64,000 nt of DNA, taken from the NCBI GenBank assembly GCA_033807695.1, contig CM066304.1:3472001-3536000 (forward strand), in the 5' to 3' direction. The notes beneath the pieces were generated by a model. It was not told where the DNA came from. It saw only the letters and a list, made by a program, of their open reading frames with translations, and did not search any database. A program made the position numbers and the translations under genes. This DNA comes from Daedaleopsis sinensis (lineage: Eukaryota; Basidiomycota; Agaricomycetes; Polyporales; Polyporaceae). Of the stretch, positions 54,589 through 64,000 are shown one piece after another. Each line of letters begins with the position of its first letter. Position 1 is the first letter of the stretch.

Positions 54589-56107
54589 ATGTCCGTGATC
54601 CTCGTCACCGGCTCCTACGACCATGAAATTCGCTTCTGGGAGGCCTGGAGTGGCATCTGCTCGAGGACCATACCGAGGGCTACTGAATCTGGTGTGAGGT
54701 CATTCTCCGTTTGTGCACATACCTCTCGTTTACCCCTCTACCTCCGCAGCAAGTAAACCGTTTAGCTATATCGCCGGAGTCAGTCGTCTGGTTCTTCTCA
54801 TTGCCCGTTGCTCGCTGCTCAACCCAGCACCCTCCAGCAAACGGCTCCTGGCTGCTGCCATCCACAAGAAAGCATACATATATGATATCGGCGCGGCTCC
54901 AGCTGCGGGACCGGTATGTCCTCCTGCTCGAGCTATGTGCACGTCATGCGCCTACCATGGAGTACCCCACCTTCGCAGATTGCGATCTTCGAGGGCCACA
55001 GCGGGAACATCACCGCAGTCTGCTTCAATAGCGAGGGCAAGTGGCTGGCCACCGGGAGCGAGGACGGGACTATCAGAACTTGGGACCTTCGGTACGCCCT
55101 TCTCCCACTTCCCGATCTCGCCGAGTAGCTTCTGAGGGTGCTTTCGGACTAAGAAGTGGCAACCCCCTCCACCCAAATTATGACAACGAGGTTCCTGGTA
55201 TGACGACCCATTAGCGCGGCCGCTGTACCACTAACACACTGTGGCATCCAGTCAACGACGTAGTGATTCATCCGAACCAGGGCGAGCTCATCAGCTGTGA
55301 CCAGGCCGGACGTATCAAACAGTGGGATTTGTCAGATAACACCTGCACCCACGAGCTGGTGTGTCCATCTCAGTACCACTCGCTCGTGCCTCATGACGTT
55401 CATCGCCCATATTCCAGACCCCCGGTGGAGATACGCCGATGCGTTCGATCAGCATTGCTGCAGATGGCTCATGTCTCGTAGCAGGCAACATAAAGGTTCA
55501 GCATGGTGCCAATCGTCATCCAGACCGACTCCTCTGACCCACCATCGTGCAGGGGAAGTGCTACGTATGGAAGATCAACGACGAGAGATCCGACCTCCCA
55601 CGATTCCAGCCAGTGACGATGTTCCAAGCCCACACCAAGTATCTCACCCGGCTGCTATTGAGCCCCGATGTAAAGTCGGTGCTCTCCGTGCATCACGCTC
55701 GGCATCGTGCTCATGCCCATATCCCTACTAGATATCTTACCACCTGTTCCGCGGACACTACCGCCAAGGTTTGGTCGGTGTCGCCAGACTACGAGTTCAA
55801 GCACGAGAAGACGCTGCAAGGCCACCAGCGCTGGGTCTGGGACTGCACGTTCAGCGCCGACTCGGCGTACCTGGTCACAGGTACGGATGCTGTAGTGCGG
55901 ATCGCGCTCTGCGCCTGACGCTTGCTCGTATCAGCGTCGTCGGACCACACTGCGCGTCTGTGGGACATGTCGACCGGGGAGACCGTACGACAGTACAATG
56001 GACACCTGAAAGGTTCGGACGAGCTGCATATCGCTCAGCTCGGTGCGTCGCTGATGCAATTCTCAACAGCGGCGGTGTGCTGTGCGTTGCATGACGGGGC
56101 AGGCTAG
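54589..56107 (+). CDS. LST8: LST8-like WD40 subunit of TOR complexes
   Basis: ATG 54589 starts [20 protein letters not shown]. Introns separate WD40 blades containing [53 protein letters not shown] and [20 protein letters not shown]. Further blades contain [58 protein letters not shown] and [15 protein letters not shown]. The last blade is [25 protein letters not shown], followed by [12 protein letters not shown] after a final intron. Seven blades with no extra domain is the LST8 layout. It is the constitutive TORC1/TORC2 subunit that stabilises the TOR kinase domain. The gene appears intact. Confidence 0.95.
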
Positions 56108-56471
56108 TATGCCACTCCCGCTTCCGCGATCAGTGAGCGGAACGTACACTGCCAGTATACTGCACAGCGGCCGCGGTGGGCGGCAGGCTTCGGTGTACGA
56201 GATGTGCGTCACGACTGTGTCCCGCTGGAACTTCGCTTTCTAACTCGCGTTCTTCTAGACGGCTACCGCAGAGAAAGATGCCAGCACGAGTGTGTTCCCG
56301 AAGGGGGTCAGAGCGCGATCACTTTGAAGTGCACCTTGAAGGGGACAAGATACCATCAGCCTTCCGACTTTTAGACTCAGGACCCACTTTCAGCGAGGCT
56401 TGAGAGATAGGAGTTGCCGTTACATTAAAGAAATAGAAAAACTACAGTGGCTCAAATCCAGGCTCTAGTGA
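56108..56471. other. Intergenic between convergent LST8 and SDR genes
   Basis: Only 3' flanking sequence was recognised. Confidence 0.35.
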
Positions 56472-57653
56472 CTACCAAGTGAACGACTGCCCTACGATCT
56501 GTTCGCTCAACTTCCATAGTCTCTCTGCGTTCTCCTTGTCGACCGCATACGGCTTCAACTGGTCCTCGGGTGCGCGCTGGCAGTCGTCCAAGTACGCGCC
56601 GTTGTGATCTGAAAGTCATCGCCATCAGCACTTCGTTTCCTGTGAACCAATGCATGAACGTATACGAACCGCGGAGCTTGGGGTCGAATGCAGCAACAAC
56701 ATGGGTTGCAGCACCTTGAGGCAGAGTCTTGTAATGGAACTGCGCTTGCTGGTCCTCCTTGATGTTGCCTAGCTCGATGTCGAGTTCTCCTACGAACGGT
56801 TTGTTGGCCCTTTAGCGTCACCTCGGACTCGCGTCCATGGGAGCGAAAGACTTACGAAGGTGCTTGAAATCGGCGGCGAAATCAAGGGACCGGGACAGGT
56901 TCGTGTGAATCACCCCGGGGTGGAGGGAGACTGCTGTGACACCCTTGGAACCAAGCTTCTCGGCCAGCGAGACAGCAAAGAGCATGTTGGCCGTCTTCGA
57001 CTGCCCATAGGCGCGCCATTTGTCGTAGGTCTTGCCCTCCTGCAACACCGGGAGTCAGCCGTCAGTGTCACAGCAGCGAGCGAAACAACACGCACAGAGA
57101 ACTGGAGGTCGTCCCATCTGATCGGGCTCAGCCGGTGTCCGTTGCTGCTCACGCTCACGACGCGCGCCCCGAACGAGGACTGGAGGAGCTTCTCGGCGAC
57201 GAGCGCGGTGAAGAGGAAGTGGCCGACGTGGTTCGTGCCGAACTGGAACTCGAGCCCGTCCGCGGTCGTCTGGTACGGCGTCGCCATCACCCCCGCGTTG
57301 TTCACGAGCACGTCGAGCGGCTCCGGCCACGCGAGCACCTCCGCGGCCGCCTTGCGCACGGACGCCTGCGAGCTCAGGTCGAGCTCGAGCGCGCGCGCGG
57401 CGACCCCGGGGTGGGCGGCCTCGATCGCCTTCGCGGCCTCGGCGAGCGTGGCGGCGTGGCGGCCCGCGAGGACGACGAGCTTGGGCTTGTGCGGGAGCGT
57501 CGCCTCGACGAAGTGTGCACCGAGCCCCTTGGGGGTGACTCCGGTGACGAGGATGACCTTGCCGGCGATGTGCGGAGCGAGGCTGGCGGCAACCTCTTCG
57601 GCGGAGGTTGAGATACCGAACCCAGGGTTTGAGGTGATAGAAGAGCTTGCCAT
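56472..57653 (-). CDS. Short-chain dehydrogenase/reductase (retinol dehydrogenase/WWOX-like)
   Basis: ATG 57653 starts MASSSITSNPGFGISTSAEEV. The Rossmann NAD(P) motif is TGVTPKGLG, followed by LDLSSQASVRKAA, the NNAGVM segment, and SVSSNGHRLSP, which carries the catalytic Ser region. After an intron (about 57044-57097) comes the YGQSK catalytic Tyr/Lys motif, then HPGVIHTNLSR. Two further short exons end QIVGQSFTW and a TAG at 56472. At about 330 aa it fits the classical/extended SDR class that contains WWOX-like and retinol dehydrogenase-like fungal enzymes. The substrate is unknown. A TATA-like site lies near 57711-57718 on the minus strand. Confidence 0.9.
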
Positions 57654-58610
57654 GGTCGAGTAGCTGAGGATGACTTAGTGGAGAGCCCGAGGGCCCGAAG
57701 TCGCAAGCTGCTTTTATATCATTGCGATCTTAGCGAATCGCCGTGAGCCACCATGACGCGAGTTTCGGAGAACGCACGGCAGGGCCGCGCGTCCTCGAGG
57801 AGTATGTTCGCGGATGCATAAGTCAGCAGAGGTATCGCAAGCTGAGATGGGCAGAATAGCTATAGGAGAGTACCGACTAGTACCGATCGGACTCGCTGGA
57901 CTCGCTGGAACTACTTGGCTTATTAAGCAGGGCGAGGAGCCTGAGTCGGAGGAGCAGTGGGTTGGAACTTGTCAGCAGGCTGCTGCTGCAGTAGGAGTGG
58001 CTCCTGCACCAGAAGTGCATTATATGCCTTTCACAAGCCGTTTCATCACTGCTCGTAGCAAAGTTGCTGCAGACGAGTCGGAGACGACATCACGGCCGCC
58101 TGGATCGTTTTAAAAAGTAGAAGCTGGCGTCACGGCCGCCACTCAGGGGCCTACTACTAGTAGTAGACTATTGGCCTCAAACACCGTCGCTCTATAGACC
58201 CATCAGTATTAGACGGAATTATGGTGTTGCTCTCGTACTTTTACGCACCGTCCAGAGGTCCGTGCTTGGTCCGCGCGGCCTATGTAACCACATAACCACA
58301 CTGCATGCGCAGTAAGCTAACTTCTTCTTAGCAAGACACGTCCACGAGTTGCATCGATGCCGAGCAGAGCAAGTAGAGGTGTTGAGTGTGCAAATATTGT
58401 CATTCCGGACAGAAGTAAGTAGCCCAAGACGACGTGACCCAAGACGACGTGAGATCCTGACGTCCAGCACCACTGCCAGTGGTGGACCGTCACGGTGGTG
58501 AATATGGCTTTCCCACTGGCAGACCTAGAACATCTGAAGGGTAACTACCAGTGATACATCCGACTACCCTGTATAAATGAATAACACAGACCATGTATTG
58601 ACACGACACA

Positions 58611-58671
58611 CACGCAACCTCCGAGCACACGCAACCTCCGAGCACACGCAACCTCCGAGCACACGCAACCG
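58611..58671. repeat. 17-bp tandem repeat, about 3.5 copies
   Basis: The unit CGCAACCTCCGAGCACA recurs without visible change in an otherwise unremarkable intergenic stretch. Confidence 0.85.
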
Positions 58672-59078
58672 CCGTGGTGAGTGACATGGGAGACTGCACC
58701 GCGGACCCGGGGCATAAGATCATGTATGCAACGATACAAACTATAGCTACTTAGCAGTGTAGGAGACGAGACAGCTAGAGATACGTTCCTGGTTACGTTG
58801 GATACAGCCAAGCCGGACACGGCGCTCCCTTTCCGTGTGCGTGTACAGAGCGCCGGCGAGCATGAGTAGAATGTGGCTAACAGCGCACCCATCTAAGCAG
58901 GGAAGAACAAAACAGGGAGCCTGATGATGTGTGAGACGGGAATGGTCTGTGTGGGGAGTGGGGAGGTATCGCAGAGACGGGAGGATGAGGGTATGCAAGA
59001 GGGGAGTGAAGGATCAGATGGGCGCGCTGGGTGCAAACTAGGGGAGTAGAGGGCCGGCGTAGTGGTGGAGATAAGTAC

Positions 59079-59104
59079 GGGGAGGGGAGGGGAGGGGAGG
59101 GGAG
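59079..59104. repeat. GGGGA tandem repeat
   Basis: Five consecutive GGGGA units on the plus strand could form a G-quadruplex. They lie about 340 bp beyond the stop codon of the M50B-like gene. Confidence 0.7.
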
Positions 59105-59439
59105 ATCTTCGTCGAAGGCGTGGAGCATCGGGTTCAGGAGGGTGAAGTGAGGGGGGTGGGTGTAGAGAGAGGGCAGGAGGGAGGTTTTGGGGGCCCGTCA
59201 CGCCCGGCGCGGTGGATGCTACAGTGAGTACGTGGAGAAGGAAGACCCGCGGCGCGGGCCAATAACCTACAGCAAAAGGCAGAGAGAGGAAAACCGCTAA
59301 CGAGCAACTAGACAGACATTCCAGAGCACAGATACAATGCGTATGCAACAAATATGGGGGTGATGTGGTGTGTGAGATGATCGTAAATATCAATATGCGG
59401 GGGGCGGGGTCCGTTCGTGTGTCCGGGTACGGGTGCGTT

Positions 59440-60637
59440 TCATGTCGGGAGGAACTGCGCGGCCTCGGCGTACATCTCGTCCTTGGTCCGCTTGAAGGCG
59501 ACGATGCCGAGGATGACGAAACCGGTGAGCACGGCGATCTCGAAGATGATCCACATCATCGCCCAGACGTGTGCCGCTATTCGGGGGAACATGATCGACC
59601 ACTGCGTCGCGTCCGAGTCGTTCGCTTTGCGGAAGTACTTGTCGTCGGCAATGTCCCCTGCATTGATCGTCAGCGGAGCGCTCTCGGAGTGTCCAGGAGA
59701 TTACAACGCACATACGACATACAAAGCGCTAGAATTATCGGATGGTCAGCGCAGGTTTGACATACATGGGAAACGTCGCCAACTCACTTCATGACGCCAA
59801 TAAATAGACAGTACCAGCGCAGCGCTTGACTGCATGGAGGCTTCTCAGCATACTCCCGAGCACAGGTACAGACTTACTTACGCGTGGTCTATGAACCAGA
59901 ACCCGATGAGGAGGCCTTCGTATATCCCGATTAGGAGGATGGTACTTTCGCACAGTTACACGAAGCGCCCGCGACGTTGTAATTTGTGTTGGGAGGTTGA
60001 CAAGCGCACAGATAGTTGGGAGGGGATGTCGGTGAAATCACCCGTGGAGGAAGGGAGGGAAGAGAGAACGTACAGTTTGTTCCGCACGACCGCTAACGGT
60101 GCCACCAGCCCAATACCAATCACGAAACTCATGATCTTGGACACGAGCGTGTCGAAGCCAGCCATGATGAAAAGACCCCCGAAGATTGTTGAGCCGATGT
60201 AGCCTGCTGCAAGGATCGATGGCGGATGCCCTCCGGAGACGATGGTTGCTCCCCCCATGTCGGGGTCGATGCACACCTTCATGACGGACCCGCCGGTGAG
60301 GATGGCCTGGGGACATGTTCGGGACTGCTGCGGTTCTCACAGCCAGCAAACGGGACGCACCATGGTGATGTGACACAGCTCATGCCATCCAATCGTGAAC
60401 AGCTTGAGCGGATTGAGGATGACTCTGAAGCCGGGGATGACCCAGAAGGCGAAGATGACCACGGCATAGACGACAATCTGGGAGTGGAGTGAGAGAAGAC
60501 CTGACGCACATAGCGTGGCACGTACAACATAGAGCACGGGGACCTACATAGATAAGTAGCAAGGATGATCAGGGTACGAATGACGAAGAGAAAAGGAACA
60601 AACGGACCTGGTCGTGTGTGGGCGTGATGGGACTCAT
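59440..60637 (-). CDS. M50B-like membrane metallopeptidase
   Basis: ATG 60637 begins MSPITPTHDQ. After an intron the next exon reads IVVYAVVIFAFWVIPGF, a membrane helix, then LKLFTIGWHELCHI with the zinc-binding HExxH motif (HELCH). Later exons give ILTGGSVMKVCIDPDMGGATIVSGG (shown in part), PSILAAGYIGSTIFGGLFIM, MSFVIGIGLVAPLAVVRN and a conserved DIADDKYFRKANDSDATQW. The C-terminal helix is IIFEIAVLTGFVILGIVAF, and the protein ends FLPT at TGA 59440. This is the architecture of the fungal peptidase M50B-like family of polytopic proteins. The proteolytic target is unknown. An alternative acceptor near 60538 would add about 20 residues at the N-terminus. Confidence 0.85.
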
Positions 60638-61065
60638 GTGGGGGGCCGGAGGGGCGACGGGGGGACGGGGGACGTAGGGAGGGAGAGACATGGGTGTGTT
60701 CGAGCGGGCACAGTATTAATACTGGGCTGGTCGTGCCCCAGCTGAGCATGCAAGAAGAGAAGGGGAGCGGACAAGGGACGGCGTGGAGCAGAGCCTGCAG
60801 CCGTGCTCTCCCTGCGCCCATTCTCACATCGCCGGTCCGTCACTGCCACTCCCGCTGCCTCGAGGCGCGTCTGACCAGGCGCCCGTAGCTAAGACGCGTC
60901 AGTCACGTGTCCACGCGACCTTTGTTTACTTCACGTCGGAGTTCCAATCCCCAGGCGCGCTATATAAGCCACAGCAAGCTTCGCGTCCGTCAGTCCCAAG
61001 TCCCTCTTCCTCTCCACCACTATCCTCAACCCCCAGCCCTCACCACTCTCCTCTAATAATCAGAA
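60638..61065. promoter_or_regulatory. Divergent promoter region between the M50B-like and H2A genes
   Basis: A TATA box (TATATAA, 60961-60967) lies about 100 bp upstream of the H2A start, followed by a pyrimidine-rich leader (about 60990-61050), typical of highly expressed fungal genes. Confidence 0.65.
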
Positions 61066-61718
<653 letters not shown>

Positions 61719-62391
61719 GGGTTTCGCTGCTCTTTTCCGTGTCGTTTGTCTCGTATTTTGTCGGGATTTGTACATTGTATCACTTTGTCTATGTGTCTCC
61801 TAATGACTAGTGCCTCATGTCGTGTATTATGATCATGAACTCGTTTGAATGAGTTTCCGCAAGCCCTTGTCATGGAACATTAATATGAGGATGCTTCATA
61901 TTAGGATCGTGCACTTCAACATCCGGAACATTTAACCACTGTAACCTAAGAGGGGGTCCACTGAGGTCCACTGTCCACATTGGATGGGCCCCTGCGTGTC
62001 GCTCCGCACCTCCCCAAGCCTTGCGGCTTCGTTGGAAAGCGTAAGGTTCGTGATCATTATCGCAAACGCATCTTCAGGTATCGATAGTATACGAACATAG
62101 CACATATCCAAGACCTACGCAAGGAACAACTCGTGTCCCAGCACCCGTCATATCACGCACCCAAGGCGTCAGGCAGTCCTCGAAAGTTGAAACTAGCATA
62201 CTTTAGATCATCGAAGCAAACCGCTCACCAAACACACTCGCCGGCCATTCCTCTGTCCTCGTCCTCCTCTCCGTCCTGTCTCCTCACCTCCAGCCTCCCC
62301 TACCACGGCCACCGGCGGTCACGGTTCTAGTTCTGCAACAGCAACAGCGCGCGCTCAGCACACGCCCCGACCGCGACAGCGCGAACGCCGC
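61719..62391. other. Intergenic between convergent genes
   Basis: H2A 3' flank and 3' flank of the RhoGAP gene. No additional gene was recognised. Confidence 0.4.
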
Positions 62392-64000
62392 TCACTGCAG
62401 CACGTCGTCCTCGGCGTCGCTCGCCATCGTCCGCCGCGAGAGCTCCGACACGCGGCTGATGCTGCTCCGCTTGCTCATCGTCGACGTCCGCGAGCCCGCG
62501 CGCTTCAGGTTCGCGCCCCCATTTGCGTTTGCGTTCGCGCCCCCATTCGCGTTCGCGTTGACGTTCGGGAACACGCCCCCGGGCGGCGACCCGGGCGAGC
62601 TCGGCCGGCTCCCGACCAGCGACGTGCGGTACTGGCTCACGCCCGCCCCGGGGGGACGCGGGCCGCGCGCGAGGCGGGGCCCGCGCAGGCCTGGGGTCGC
62701 GCTCGTCGCGCTCGTAGGGGTCGCGGGTTTGCCAGGCGACGGGCTGCGCGAGGTCATGGGCGGGCTCGACATGCGCGCGCGGACGGGCACGGGGACCGCG
62801 GTGGGGGGCGGGGTCGGCGCGGGGGATTCCTCCTCAGAGGGCGGCTCGGCGAAGTGCGCGGGGCGTGGGGGCGGGGTGTCGGGCTCGGGCGGGGGCTCCT
62901 TGAACTGCGGGCGCGGGGGGAGGTCGTCGGTCTCCGGGGGCGGCTCCTTGAAAGTCGGATGCGCGGGAGGGGGAGGGGTCGCCTGGGTGGGGAGCGGGGG
63001 AGGGGGAGGGATGTTCGTTGGGAGAGGCGGCGGCGGCGGGACGCTGCTGTAGTCTAGGACGCTACGCTGGTCGTTGATGATGATGTCCCCGGCCTGCGGC
63101 GGAGGGGGAGGAGGGATGGAGAACTCCTCGGGCTCAGCGGTGAAGGATTGGGGCGCGCCGTGTCCATCCATGCCCTCCGGTTCGTCTGTAAAGCTCTCGG
63201 ACACTTGAGTGAGACCTCCGTTGGCGGGGGCAATGAAGCGGGGGACAGGCGGAGGAGACTTGGCGACCTTGATACCACGCTGAGCGAGCTGCTGGGCGTG
63301 AAGCTCCTTGAGGTCGGCGCCAGCGGAGATGCGTGATCGAGACATCCGCATATCGACGGGGCGAGTGCGCCGGCGAACAGGCACCTTGCGCTCAGACTCG
63401 CGCTTCTTCTTGATGATGGCTGGCGGGAGGATCTCGTCGTACTTGGTAAGTAGATCAATAAAGAGCACTATATGCGCCATATTGAGCTGCATGTTAGGTA
63501 TAAAACAAGGATGAAACGCACAAGCGGGGTGACGGTCTTGGATCGAAAACTCGTTTTCTTGCTTCGGACGCAATATAGCTGAATAGAACTTGTCAGTGGA
63601 TACCACCACGATCGAAGGAACTTTCACATACTCCGACCCATGCTCAGAGCAAGCTTGGTGATGTAGACTTCGTTCGACTCAGTCTCGCTCTCCGAGGTAG
63701 ACGCGATCATACTGAGCACGACGTTAGCGTTGGTTCCATCGCCAATGTGTGTGACTTACTCCTTGAGGTGCTTCACGATAGCGTCCAATACGACTAAGTG
63801 TATCTTCGGCAACTTCTGGAGGGCAGACTGGAGCTCCTGGATATGCTGCTCGTCAGACGGCTTGAGCTCCGCCTGTCCGCCGCCGACTGTGGGATAGAGC
63901 TTGCGCATCTCGTCCCAGCCCTCGTACATGCTGAGCGGCGGGTCGAGTTCCAAAGCCCACAGCTTAAGGCCGCTGGCGAGGACGGGCGCATCGTATTTCT
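62392..64000 (-). CDS. RhoGAP-domain protein with proline-rich tail, N-terminus off the window
   Basis: The right-most exon is open to the window edge and reads ALELDPPLSMYEGWDEMRKL, then LPKIHLVVLDAIVKHLKE, which is the HxxxLxxLxxHL helix of RhoGAP domains. The next exons give YITKLALSMG and ILRPKQENEFSIQDRHP, then LLTKYDEILPPAIIKKKRES. The long last exon (to TGA 62392) is low-complexity: repeated PPPPLPT and FKEPPPE motifs that could bind SH3 or profilin partners, serine/proline blocks and an asparagine/glycine repeat (about 62520-62565). It would stimulate GTP hydrolysis by a Rho-type GTPase. Any F-BAR, SH3 or DEP domain and the catalytic arginine would lie upstream, beyond position 64000. 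Confidence 0.82.

Larger units (their letters stand above)
57654..59439. other. Long intergenic stretch with simple repeats
   Basis: No gene was recognised. It contains a 17-bp tandem array and a GGGGA array, listed separately, and the 3' flank of the M50B-like gene. Confidence 0.4.

Noticed and set aside
62459..63052. 197-codon glycine-rich frame on the plus strand
   Set aside because: It is the mirror of the proline-rich RhoGAP tail on the minus strand.

Overview
The window looks like a wood-decay basidiomycete (Agaricomycetes, probably a white-rot polypore). The genes are GC-rich and carry many 50-60 bp GT-AG introns. They include a GH7 cellobiohydrolase, a P450, single-pass membrane proteins of a type common in Agaricomycetes, a KDZ transposase and TET/JBP-like dioxygenase pair, and Ty3-type retroelements. 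All gene models are hand-read from sequence. No database search was possible.

Region 1 (1-16.1 kb) is a nested retrotransposon. An older Ty3-like element runs on the minus strand: LTR at 15046-16142, primer-binding site, and gag reading leftwards off the window edge. Its gag is split by a young plus-strand element at 1769-14460, which has matching 907-bp LTRs and a 4-bp target duplication. The young element encodes Gag-protease and Pol (RT-RNase H-integrase), joined by an overlapping TGATG stop/start. Between pol and the 3' LTR it carries about 4.2 kb holding three antisense, intron-containing genes (169, 201 and 696 aa; the last has a Zn2Cys6-like cysteine cluster). Two identical 14-bp polypurine tracts bracket this cassette.

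Region 2 (16.3-26.6 kb) holds a full-length KDZ transposase (minus) that diverges over 195 bp from a TET/JBP-like 2-oxoglutarate/Fe(II) dioxygenase (plus). Two uncharacterised genes follow. The second of them runs in frame into the 3' fragment of an amidase, which also carries a 13-bp frameshifting duplication.

Region 3 (27.5-42 kb) has two paralogous small secreted cysteine-rich proteins flanking an MDR-type reductase. Next comes a FAAH-like amidase broken by a chromovirus. The break has an unusual structure: a solo LTR with its own TSD plus 301 bp of amidase, joined abruptly to the 3' half of the same chromovirus, then the second LTR and the same 301 bp again.

Region 4 (42.8-64 kb) is mostly conserved host genes: a single-pass membrane protein, a DJ-1/PfpI pseudogene, a GH7 cellobiohydrolase, a P450 with two apparent one-base deletions, COX23-like, FIS1, a MITE, LST8, an SDR, an M50B-like membrane metalloprotease, histone H2A, and the 3' part of a RhoGAP gene that runs off the right edge.
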